Assembly (NCBI RefSeq): GCF_014279795.1 | Contig: NZ_CP047945.1 | Span: 1,260,572 to 1,324,571 of the forward strand | Direction: 5' to 3' | Length of the DNA stretch: 64,000 nt | Origin: Synechococcus sp. PROS-7-1 | GTDB taxonomy: Bacteria; Cyanobacteriota; Cyanobacteriia; PCC-6307; Cyanobiaceae | Shown here: positions 38,917 through 46,564 of the stretch, in pieces | Layout: the number at the start of each line of letters is the position of its first letter | Position numbering within the stretch: position 1 is the first letter of the stretch | Made by a program: the position numbers and the translations under genes | The notes under the pieces: generated by a model | Database searches by the model: none | What the model was told of the DNA's origin: nothing | Seen by the model: only the letters and a program-made list of their open reading frames with translations

Positions 38917-39115
38917 GTAGCGCTCTCTTGGAAATCCGAGAATGAGTTAATTTCTCGAAAAGAACTGCAGTAGTCAATACCTTTCAAGGAACATATTTCC
39001 TTTCCTGGGCGAACCAACATTGTGTTCATCATCAAAGTTTACGTGTTTCCGTTGCAACAAGCACAATTCCGAACGATTGAAAACCATTACCTTGAATTCA
39101 ACTGCTCAAGGATCA

Positions 39116-39322
39116 ATGGCTTCAATGCAGACACCCATGCATTCATCAGTAAAAAGCTCATTCACTGCCCCAGACTACGCAGGTGATTACTATGTTTGTG
39201 ATAACGATCACAACTGCAGAGTTGTCTCCAATTCCTGGATTGCCGAACAAACATCGAGATTGACAATGCATTATTCTCAATCGGTCTTAGAAGCCAAAGC
39301 ATATTTTATTATTTCTGAATAA
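39116..39322 (+). CDS. Small hypothetical protein, 68 residues
   Basis: The frame is longer upstream (to 39020), but the ATG at 39116 has an AAGGA three bases before it, and an ATG at 39125 is an alternative with better spacing. The product has a Ser/Thr-rich start and a central PDYAGDYYVCDNDHNC segment with two cysteines. It looks compact, with no signal peptide and no recognised family. Real-gene status rests on length and plausible composition only. Confidence 0.4.
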   Translation: MASMQTPMHSSVKSSFTAPDYAGDYYVCDNDHNCRVVSNSWIAEQTSRLTMHYSQSVLEAKAYFIISE

Positions 39323-39461
39323 CATCAATGAGCCCGGGCAGTGATAGACCACTCTCAGTCCAATCTCAGGGAACTCTCAGATAGCATAGAGCTTATCAAA
39401 TACATTGAAGACAGGAGGGAAATGCTCATGCTCCAATGCCAATTCAACTCGCGAGATAGCT

Positions 39462-39644
39462 ATGCAAGTCCACAAAACCGACTGCAAAATCACAGCGACA
39501 GACTGCGGGTTGAGAAACCAAACAATCATCTACGACAAAGGCTTTGACAAGCTATGGAGGATGCGGCAGTTCTCATCCGAAGGAGTACTTATACCCGGCT
39601 GGTCTACCGAGCATGTTCAGACCTATCTGAACACATTTTGGTGA
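39462..39644 (+). CDS. Small hypothetical protein, 60 residues
   Basis: From the ATG at 39462 (the frame opens at 39405). Contains two cysteines near the start (HKTDCKITATDC) and an aromatic C-terminal half (FDKLWRMRQFSSEG, then VQTYLNTFW). It shares the two-Cys, aromatic-rich style with the previous small frame but no alignable sequence. It has no recognised domain and may be spurious. Confidence 0.3.
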   Translation: MQVHKTDCKITATDCGLRNQTIIYDKGFDKLWRMRQFSSEGVLIPGWSTEHVQTYLNTFW

Positions 39645-39770
39645 TAGAGAAAAACCTGAAAATGGTGAATCAAGATTGATTCCTGTCGATGCAGCGAGGG
39701 CCGCAGAGAAAGACTGAAACGAAGCAAATCGTTCAGCATTGTCTAGTCATCGTCAAAACATCAGAGCCAG

Positions 39771-40742
39771 TTATGAGCCAAAAAACCATCCATAACTATG
39801 CAAGCCGATACCGAGCAGGTTAACTCCGATGTAACAAACCACAATCACGACCAAACCCAAGGAAGCAACCATTGCCGGTCTTCGACCTTGCCATCCGCGG
39901 CTGAGACGAGTATGCAGGTAAGCCGCGTAAACCAACCAACAGATCAACGCCCACGTTTCTTTTGGGTCCCAGCTCCACCAGCTCCCCCAAGCCTCATTGG
40001 CCCAGACGGCGCCACTGATAATTCCTACTGTTAAAAGCAGAAATCCCACGGTGATGGTTCGATAGCTCAGGCTGTCGAGCTGTTCACTGCGACTGAAATC
40101 AAGCGATGACAACTGCAGCTCGGGAGACGTTTGCAAAGCAACGGAACTGTCATGCCCAGAGATCGCAACGGCTCTTCGAAAGGCACCAGTTCCGATCGAG
40201 CTGCTGCGTAGTTCCAGCTGTTGACCGCGATCCGTCACAAGAACAGCAACTGAGAGCAGAGATCCCACCAGTAGAGCGGCATAGCTCACCATGATCACGC
40301 TCACATGCATCACTAACCAGCTGCTACGAAGCGCAGGAACCAAGGGGGAGGCCTGCTGCAATTGATCAGGCAGGGCAAAGCTGGCAAAAGCGATACACCC
40401 CAAACCCATGGGTGTGGCAGATGCCGAGACAAGGGGTGAAGGCCACTGACGTTCCACTAGCAATTGGGTGAGCGTGCAAGCCCACGCCAGGAAGCAGAGG
40501 GATTCGTAAAGATTGCTGATCGGGAAGTGACCGGACTGCCACCAACGCAACACCAGCTGCGCAGTCAAGAGCAGATTGGCAAGGGCCAGGAGAGAGCGCA
40601 CGCCACTGGAGCTACGACCATTGGATAGGGCCCAAAAGCTCCACGGAAGGGCCGTGAGCAGCAAGGCAAACGCGGCCAATCCCAGCACCAGTACCGGCTC
40701 TGAAGCGATTGATTGCAGATCGAGACTCCCCAAAGCAGACAA
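39771..40742 (-). CDS. ccsA: System II cytochrome c biogenesis protein CcsA
   Basis: 323-residue polytopic membrane protein (about eight TM helices) that, with Ccs1/CcsB, delivers heme to the lumenal side and attaches it to apocytochromes c. The tryptophan-rich heme-handling motif [10 protein letters not shown] is at about 254-264. Conserved histidines are seen in [15 protein letters not shown] and the final LHSYGW. In thylakoids it matures cytochromes f and c6. ccs1 is not in the window. A long spacer follows its 5' end. Confidence 0.93.
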   Translation of the reverse strand: MSALGSLDLQSIASEPVLVLGLAAFALLLTALPWSFWALSNGRSSSGVRSLLALANLLLTAQLVLRWWQSGHFPISNLYESLCFLAWACTLTQLLVERQWPSPLVSASATPMGLGCIAFASFALPDQLQQASPLVPALRSSWLVMHVSVIMVSYAALLVGSLLSVAVLVTDRGQQLELRSSSIGTGAFRRAVAISGHDSSVALQTSPELQLSSLDFSRSEQLDSLSYRTITVGFLLLTVGIISGAVWANEAWGSWWSWDPKETWALICWLVYAAYLHTRLSRGWQGRRPAMVASLGLVVIVVCYIGVNLLGIGLHSYGWFFGS

Positions 40743-41104
40743 CGGATAATCGAGAGTGATCTGATTCTGCCTCGCAGGATCATCCGGTGGCGAAATCAGA
40801 TGAGACCCCAGCAGTGACTTCGATCAAACGAAGCCATTGGTGTCGTCCGATTCACGTTCTTTCTGTGCTCCCCCGATTCAAGGAAGAGGAAGCAACCTAG
40901 ATCGCAGCGTGTTCATTCCGCTCCCGAATGCACGCTGCAGCTGGCACCAGTCTGATCAAGCAGAGAACGTGGGGACGCGGCATGAACCTTGGTGATCCCG
41001 ACCCCATGCATCCTGGTGGCTTCCTATTAAGAAAAATGACAAACCCTTTCCATGCCATATCCACGCACAACGAGCAGAATAGGGGTCGATTCACTGGTTC
41101 GTAG
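40743..41104. other. Intergenic region between ccsA and the first coq4-like gene
   Basis: 360 bases carrying the divergent promoters of ccsA and the island. The only frame of interest is a 58-codon one on the plus strand ending directly at the coq4-like start (listed separately). The ccsA half is G/C-normal and the last ~80 bases become A/T-rich, which may mark the island's left edge. Confidence 0.5.
40928..41104 (+). CDS. 58-codon frame abutting the coq4-like gene, doubtful
   Basis: Opens at ATG 40928 and its TAG is immediately followed by the ATG of the coq4-like gene. The product has no Cys. It begins MHAAAGTSLIKQRTWG and continues with Gly/Pro/His-rich sequence (NLGDPDPMHPGG). There is no strong ribosome-binding site. 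The exact abutment could mean translational coupling, or be chance. A shorter start at codon 19 is possible. Confidence 0.25.
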   Translation: MHAAAGTSLIKQRTWGRGMNLGDPDPMHPGGFLLRKMTNPFHAISTHNEQNRGRFTGS

Positions 41105-41758
41105 ATGCTTCTCAATTTGCCTCAGAAACTTCAGAACCTAAAGATGGTCGCGGCTGTTTCCAATTTTCTTGAGAAACCGGATCTCGATAATGTTTATGGG
41201 GTAGGGGCCAGCCTCCAGGGTTCTGAAATGTCGCGCCAAATGGGTCGACACTTAATGGAGAACCCGCGCTTCCGTGCTCTTGTTGAGGAAAAGTGGCGTC
41301 CACCTGTAGTTCGGCTTGACGAACTGCTGGCCATGCCAGATGGAAGTTTGGGACATGTTTATGCACATCAATTGTCCTCTCAGGGGCTTGATCCGGAAAG
41401 CACGATTGATCACTCTGAAATCAACTCAACGGCAAGTTATATCAAACACCGCATGCGAGAAACCCACGACATCATTCATGTTCTTACAGGCTTTGGTGTG
41501 GATGCATCAGGCGAAATGGGTGTTCTTGCCTTTGGCCTAGCTCAAAATCGACATCCATTAGCGGTACTTCTCATTCTCGGTTCGCTTCTTAAAGCGCTCC
41601 AGGAAGACGTTGATTTAACACCAATTTTACGAGCAATCAGCAAGGGCTTTAAGCTTGGTTTGGCTGCTCAGACAGCAGTAGCATTTAAACTGGAAGATGG
41701 TTGGCAGCGCCCAATCGAGGACTGGAGAGAAGAAATCGGTCTTCCTCGCAATCCATAA
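41105..41758 (+). CDS. Coq4-like protein, copy 1
   Basis: 217 residues with the Coq4 metal motif HDxxHx11E: H121-D-I-I-H125 and E137 in ETHDIIHVLTGFGVDASGE. NPRFRALVEEKWRPP and LAFGLAQNRHPLAVLL also match the Coq4 family. In mitochondria and proteobacteria Coq4 acts in ubiquinone synthesis, where it is credited with C1 oxidative decarboxylation. Cyanobacteria make plastoquinone instead, so this copy probably modifies another prenylated or aromatic substrate. A second copy lies 3.1 kb downstream. It has no signal peptide or TM helix. Confidence 0.8.
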   Translation: MLLNLPQKLQNLKMVAAVSNFLEKPDLDNVYGVGASLQGSEMSRQMGRHLMENPRFRALVEEKWRPPVVRLDELLAMPDGSLGHVYAHQLSSQGLDPESTIDHSEINSTASYIKHRMRETHDIIHVLTGFGVDASGEMGVLAFGLAQNRHPLAVLLILGSLLKALQEDVDLTPILRAISKGFKLGLAAQTAVAFKLEDGWQRPIEDWREEIGLPRNP

Positions 41759-41886
41759 CTGCCGTGTTCATGGAATGATTTGAATTTTCAATATTGGGAC
41801 TATCAGTTTTAATTCAACTTGCTTGGACAATATCCATTAAAAGTTTTATTGAGTGATGTAGAGGTTTGGTGTAAGCCTCGAGTTCA

Positions 41887-43449
41887 TCAGCGAAAGGGAG
41901 ACAGTTTTGAAAATTGACTGCCTATATAGCTTGTCCATCGTCGACCTCCTCTTGATTGCAATAAAAGAATGAAAAAAGCAAACATATACAGGGCTATGGC
42001 CAACACATAAAAGTCTCTATATCCATCAACAAAAGCAAGTTTTGCTGATGATATCAGTGTATTACGTTCATTCTCTGGCAAGGATTCAGCAACCCGAAAG
42101 GCTCCACCGATTGAGCCGGTCGCATTTAACTTCATTGACTCCCCCATACGAGAGAGTGTCTCGTTCATCATCGATGACAAATTGGTTGAAAGGACCAAAC
42201 CCGAAAGGGCAATACCTGTTGACAGACCGTATCGCATGACCATTGCATTCAGGGATGCACCGAAGCTCCTTTGATCTTCATCGTATGATGCTAAAACTCC
42301 ATGGACCATTATCGCTGGCTCAATTCCAGCACTACCGGAAAGAATGAAGCCAACGGTTAAGACAAATGGGTTAGGGCTTACACCGGCAAAACCGATTAAT
42401 CCATAGCCGATTGATGCAGTAATTAATCCCAACATTGCGAGCCGATATGAACCAATAGATTTGCTTAGTACTCCAGACAATGAGCTACACAGAATCCATA
42501 CAAGAGTTGCTGCTACAACGAGCAGAGCTGCCTTGAATGCCGACAAACCGACGACAAGCTGTAAATATTGCATATTGAGGAAGATCATGCCGCCATACAC
42601 CAACTGAACAATCCAGTTGATTCCTGTCGGAACTAGAAAAGATCGTTTGCGTAATTGTTTTAACTGAAATAAGGGATTTGAACATCGCGATTCATGGATT
42701 AAAAGAGTTATTAGTGAAAGAACAGAAATCGCGATCGAAAACACTGAAATAAATCGATTATTTGATTGGTTCGATAAATTCACTAAAAAGAGCAGGCTAC
42801 TGGTTCCAAATAGAGCTGTAAGAGTTGCTCCAATTTGGTCGAAGGAACGTGGTTTGCCTGTAGGACCTGCGCGCTTTGGTATTTCAGAACATACAATCAG
42901 AATTGATACAAGCAACAAAGGCGCTACAGATAATAACGCTGCTCTCCAGGAAACAGTTGTAATCAAATAGCCAGCAAGAAGAGGTCCAAGAAGACCACCG
43001 ATCGCTTGAGCTGCGGTGACAAGTCCTATAGCAGTAGGACGCTTGGATTCATCTACAACTTGGTATGCCAAGACAAGAGCAGAAGGCATCACGAGGGCAC
43101 TTCCCAGACCAGAAAAGGTTCGAAAAGCAATCAGCGTGTTCACGTCTAGGACCATCGAGGCGCCAACAGCCGACCCCATCAGGATTGACAATCCGATCAC
43201 GAGTACACGTCGAAAACCGTAAAGACTTGCCCAGTAGCCACCAAAAAGCATGAACGCTGATGCCGCCAGCGGTGTGCAATTCACAATCCAGGTAAGCTGC
43301 TCCGAATCAACCACAAACGCTTTTGAGATCGGAGGCAGCGCGACGCTGGCGACAGTTGTGTTAATCGCTACTGCAACATAAGCAAGTACAAGACCCCAAA
43401 AGGCAACAGGCATTTGAGGTAGAAGTCGCTTTGATGAAATCAAGTTCAT
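41887..43449 (-). CDS. MFS exporter, DHA2 (14-TM, EmrB/QacA) type
   Basis: 520 residues from MNLISSKRLLPQMPVAFW; the frame extends 24 codons upstream, but this ATG overlaps the preceding stop as ATGA. About 14 hydrophobic helices are seen. The early motif VAINTTVASVALPPISKAF is typical of drug:H+ antiporters, and YWASLYGFRRVLVIG is the loop 2-3 signature. The substrate is unknown; export of the island's product is an inference. It is translationally coupled to the peptidase-like membrane protein, so the two probably work together. Confidence 0.85.
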   Translation of the reverse strand: MNLISSKRLLPQMPVAFWGLVLAYVAVAINTTVASVALPPISKAFVVDSEQLTWIVNCTPLAASAFMLFGGYWASLYGFRRVLVIGLSILMGSAVGASMVLDVNTLIAFRTFSGLGSALVMPSALVLAYQVVDESKRPTAIGLVTAAQAIGGLLGPLLAGYLITTVSWRAALLSVAPLLLVSILIVCSEIPKRAGPTGKPRSFDQIGATLTALFGTSSLLFLVNLSNQSNNRFISVFSIAISVLSLITLLIHESRCSNPLFQLKQLRKRSFLVPTGINWIVQLVYGGMIFLNMQYLQLVVGLSAFKAALLVVAATLVWILCSSLSGVLSKSIGSYRLAMLGLITASIGYGLIGFAGVSPNPFVLTVGFILSGSAGIEPAIMVHGVLASYDEDQRSFGASLNAMVMRYGLSTGIALSGLVLSTNLSSMMNETLSRMGESMKLNATGSIGGAFRVAESLPENERNTLISSAKLAFVDGYRDFYVLAIALYMFAFFILLLQSRGGRRWTSYIGSQFSKLSPFR

Positions 43450-44741
43450 TTCACTGTCCCAGACAATTGCAATAGGCCAGAAATTGCCTGGGAGTATTTC
43501 AGCAATCCAGTCGTTGTCCATGCAAAGGAACGTGCACGAAATCGTATCGATGCTGCTTGCCAGAAAAGATCGTTCAATATCAATTTGGTTAACAGAAATC
43601 CATTGCGTTGATATTGTGAATACCAGGCACAGATGGCAGCATCCACAGCATCAACAACTGTTGTGCAGCAGTTCTGTCTAGTGATATGGTAAGTGAGCTC
43701 CTGGCGTGCATACTTTTGGTAATGTAGAAGTCTTTGATACGAATAATCTTCAATTAGGACTGTATGCGTTGGTTCACCCCGTAGTTCGAGATCATCCTTG
43801 AACGATATCCTCCAGCGTGCTGGCATTCGATAATGCTGATCCATACGTATTGCTCGTTTCATATTGGATGCACTGCTTTTGGATGGATCCATGTGAGCTA
43901 GATCATTTTGGGGACAAAAACTGATATAGACATCCGATCCACATTCCAGTGTTGCGTGATGAGCAGTTGGCCCAGAATTAGCACGATGAGGTGACAAGGT
44001 TGAAGTGAAGAAATTCCAGAGTTCAGCGATATAAGGATAGGGAACGATTTGCTCGCTCTCAGTGAGCCATATTCGAATCTTAATTGGAACTGGACGACCG
44101 TCATCTGCTCTTAGCGGGCCTAAATCATTCTCCGTGAATGATCCAGTTTTGAACATCGGAATCGCAGGATTAGTCAAACGTCCTCGGCGAACGATCACAC
44201 GAATACATGACAAAGAAAACACAATGAGCAGTATGGATAAAAATAAACGCGGTTTTTGATAATCGGGTATAAAATCAAATACAAAAAAGGCGCCTAGGAG
44301 CAGATACAGAAAACCTTTCAAACATTGTAATTGCCAACGCATTGGTCGTATCATTATAGAAAAGAGAACAAAAATAATGGCATTGATTATGAATATGACG
44401 CCAATAATTTCTCCCCAAAGCAAGTCGAACCATGCGCTAAACTGACTCATCCCAAAGAGCAAGGCAAGCGCAGTAAAGCCAATCAGAAAAAGTCGCGGTT
44501 GATTCAGGCGGGACCTCGTAAACGCTGCATTGGTCGGACGAAAAATCCCAATCCATAAGGTCGCCAGCAGAATTAACGCAAAGGCAATCGCTAACCAATG
44601 CACCAATAGATTTGGTTCAGCATTGATATGCAAGGCAAGGTAAATACCTGTTCCCATGCTTGCCAAGGCTATGATTCCTATCAGCAAGCGGTATCGAGAA
44701 ACACCACGAGCTCCTAAAAGGAGAGGGAGCAAATCGAGCAT
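43446..44741 (-). CDS. HdeD-like six-TM protein fused to a papain-like Cys/His domain
   Basis: 431 residues. Residues ~18-185 contain six TM helices with the short-loop pattern of HdeD/DUF308 proteins. The C-terminal ~230 residues are soluble. They hold HHATLECGSDVYISFCP (H262) and, 96 residues later, QNCCTTVVDAVDAAI (C358/C359). His before Cys, with the Cys opening a helix, is the order seen in circularly permuted papain-like (NlpC/P60, LRAT, DUF4105-type) enzymes. A membrane-tethered peptidase or acyltransferase is inferred, not certain. It heads the two-gene unit with the MFS exporter and is divergent from coq4 copy 2. Confidence 0.65.
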   Translation of the reverse strand: MLDLLPLLLGARGVSRYRLLIGIIALASMGTGIYLALHINAEPNLLVHWLAIAFALILLATLWIGIFRPTNAAFTRSRLNQPRLFLIGFTALALLFGMSQFSAWFDLLWGEIIGVIFIINAIIFVLFSIMIRPMRWQLQCLKGFLYLLLGAFFVFDFIPDYQKPRLFLSILLIVFSLSCIRVIVRRGRLTNPAIPMFKTGSFTENDLGPLRADDGRPVPIKIRIWLTESEQIVPYPYIAELWNFFTSTLSPHRANSGPTAHHATLECGSDVYISFCPQNDLAHMDPSKSSASNMKRAIRMDQHYRMPARWRISFKDDLELRGEPTHTVLIEDYSYQRLLHYQKYARQELTYHITRQNCCTTVVDAVDAAICAWYSQYQRNGFLLTKLILNDLFWQAASIRFRARSFAWTTTGLLKYSQAISGLLQLSGTVK

Positions 44742-44795
44742 GAATCGTGTCTAACCAAATCAATGCTAGCTACAAAATTTATTTTTACCATTTTC

Positions 44796-44824
44796 TTGGC
44801 AATCAATACACTTCTGACTATGCT
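44796..44824 (+). promoter_or_regulatory. Near-consensus sigma-70 promoter for coq4 copy 2
   Basis: TTGGCA, a 17-base spacer, then TATGCT. Transcription would start near 44831, leaving about 15 bases before the ATG at 44846. This argues for the ATG at 44846 rather than the open frame from 44747, which would begin upstream of the promoter. Confidence 0.6.
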
Positions 44825-44845
44825 TGGAATAATTGTTTTATCCAG

Positions 44846-45502
44846 ATGCTTTTCAACCTCGACAAAAAGGCTCAAGCCCTGAAGATGGTTGCCGGATTAT
44901 CCAAATGGATGAAAAATCCAGATGAGCTGGAGAACGTTCGTGCGGTAGCAGGAAGCCTTCGTGGAACTAATTTATTTGCACAATCAATGGCACATCTATT
45001 GAGCCATCCACGCTTCAAGGCGCTTGCAGATGAACGTTGGAGACCTCCTTCCAAATCCCTTAAGGAACTTTCATTGTTACCCGTTGGCTCCCTAGGTAAA
45101 ACCTATGCTGACGAATTGATCAAGCAAGGTTTCTCGCCAGACGAGTTAATGGACAACGGAGAAGTGACAGATCTAAAAAGCTTTGTCTCCCATCGACTCC
45201 ATGAAACACACGATATAATCCATGTTTTGACAGGTTTTGGAACTGATCTCGTTGGTGAGATGGGCCTTCAGGCCTTTGCATTAGCGCAAAACCGTGCACC
45301 GCTTGCTGTTCTTTTAATCTCGGGATCACTTCTACGTGCATTGCAAAATGATGAACCCCTTGAACCTCTGCTTAAGGCTATTAGTCACGGATTTGAGATG
45401 GGTTTGAGTGCTGATTTGGTTATTGCCTATAAATTAGAAGATCAATGGGATCTATCTGTAGAAGAGTGGAGAAAAGCTCTTGGTTTCAACGGTAGTAATT
45501 GA
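44846..45502 (+). CDS. Coq4-like protein, copy 2
   Basis: 218 residues, clearly paralogous to copy 1: MLFNLDKKAQALKMVAGLSK aligns with that protein's start, and HDIIHVLTGFG is identical. The metal motif is H122-D-I-I-H126 and E138. Copy 2 is as complete as copy 1, so both may be active, perhaps on different substrates or as a heteromer. The shorter start was chosen from the promoter position and the match to copy 1. It runs convergently towards the MNIO partner gene with a 51-base gap. Confidence 0.8.
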   Translation: MLFNLDKKAQALKMVAGLSKWMKNPDELENVRAVAGSLRGTNLFAQSMAHLLSHPRFKALADERWRPPSKSLKELSLLPVGSLGKTYADELIKQGFSPDELMDNGEVTDLKSFVSHRLHETHDIIHVLTGFGTDLVGEMGLQAFALAQNRAPLAVLLISGSLLRALQNDEPLEPLLKAISHGFEMGLSADLVIAYKLEDQWDLSVEEWRKALGFNGSN

Positions 45503-45553
45503 ACTGTAGACGTCAATTTTGATTCTTTGTTATAAAGACCAATGAGGCTCGAC

Positions 45554-46414
45554 TTACTTCAATTCATCCTGTAGATCCACGATAATGCCTTCAATTATTA
45601 ATTGATGAACAAGATTGATTGTATCTAAATCCGTATAGTTGAAATAACTACCTTCGTGCTTCAAAGAAGCAAGCGTATGTGTTCCATCACAATGGTTTAG
45701 TAAAAGTGTTTCTTGATGATTCAAGCGACGGACTATGACTTGATTGTCGAAGTCAGAAAAAATCAAAAATGTTGCTGTACCACCCTCAACCATTGGCAAG
45801 CGGTGATGTTCCGAAGCATCAGTTCCCACAAGCTCTCGGAGTGCTTGTAAGTCAACACCTGATATGCACAGTCTTGAACCTCTATTCAGTCTTGGGCGCG
45901 CCCAGATATGGCAACGATGCTGCAGTTCTTGTATGAGCATTTGTACGGGTTTACGATTGCGGGATGGCGCTAAACGTGCCCACAAGCATCGCCAATCAAG
46001 CATGCCAGCTGCCAATAACATTTGAGGGAAATTGACATTTGCAATATTAATGCTGTAGGTGGCCGATAATGAATCAAGGGTTTCCTTGTCTATGCACCCT
46101 AAAAATGAAGCAAATTCAGTCGCTAATGTCTGAGCATTAAGAGGTTCTCCTGGGGACGAGATGTAAAATTTTTCGAGAAGCTTCTCAAACGCATCGGCAC
46201 CGATCAGCCACCGCACCGTCTTGAAAACATCGTGCAGTGGGTCGACAGTACGAGCCATCGCTCGATGGAGGTAAATATTGAGGATTTCTTCAGCGTCTGC
46301 AAATCCCTGTGCAGGAATAATTTGATCAACGAGCCATGGTGTTGGTTCTCGGTGCAGACTCGCCAAGAATTGCTGTTGAAGACGCAAAAGTTGGGGTGAT
46401 TTCATCTCAAGCAA
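45554..46414 (-). CDS. DUF2063 (HvfC/BufC-like) MNIO partner with PqqD/RRE-like C-terminus
   Basis: 286 residues in two parts. Residues 10-110 fit DUF2063, partner proteins of MNIO oxidases: LQQQFLASLHREP, then ILNIYLHRAMARTVDPLHDVF. The last ~70 residues (213-283) resemble the PqqD-type RiPP recognition element: VRRLNHQETLLLNHCDGTHTL followed by LVHQLIIEGIIVDL. In related systems such partners bring the precursor peptide to the oxidase. It lies 150 bases downstream of the MNIO gene on the same strand, separated by a perfect inverted repeat. The DUF2063 part is fairly sure; the RRE call is by eye. Confidence 0.75.
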   Translation of the reverse strand: MLEMKSPQLLRLQQQFLASLHREPTPWLVDQIIPAQGFADAEEILNIYLHRAMARTVDPLHDVFKTVRWLIGADAFEKLLEKFYISSPGEPLNAQTLATEFASFLGCIDKETLDSLSATYSINIANVNFPQMLLAAGMLDWRCLWARLAPSRNRKPVQMLIQELQHRCHIWARPRLNRGSRLCISGVDLQALRELVGTDASEHHRLPMVEGGTATFLIFSDFDNQVIVRRLNHQETLLLNHCDGTHTLASLKHEGSYFNYTDLDTINLVHQLIIEGIIVDLQDELK

Positions 46415-46499
46415 GCATTAGAAGGGTGGTTGGGTTCTGTGACTATGACCTGAAAGCAATAAGCTAGGATTCAGGATGTATGTGGTAAATGTTGTGAGT

Positions 46500-46532
46500 T
46501 CTGTCATTGTCCATAATATGGACAATGACAGA
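46500..46532. repeat. Perfect 15-bp inverted repeat between MNIO and partner genes
   Basis: Left arm tctgtcattgtccat, spacer aat, right arm atggacaatgacaga: 15 of 15 pairs match. It lies 32 bases beyond the MNIO stop and 86 bases before the partner's start. No T tract follows on either strand, so it is not a standard terminator. An operator, an attenuating hairpin or an mRNA-processing stem is possible. Confidence 0.7.
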
Positions 46533-46564
46533 TGATATGGTCACAATTTAATTGTTTCTTTGTT

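Larger units (their letters stand above)
38747..39770. other. A/T-richer kilobase with only small, doubtful genes
   Basis: Between rpe and ccsA no gene of normal size is present. Base composition is noticeably more A/T-rich than the neighbours. Three small frames seem worth listing (a 33-codon membrane peptide and two of 68 and 60 codons); other frames look random. Short inverted repeats occur near 38764 and 38980. The stretch may be a degraded or accessory insertion, possibly an extension of the island at 41-47 kb. Confidence 0.5.

Noticed and set aside
46415-46564. Very short frames (6, 16 and 19 codons) in the MNIO/partner gap as precursor peptides
   Set aside because: Too short, without Cys-rich cores or ribosome-binding sites; two of them simply run through the inverted repeat.
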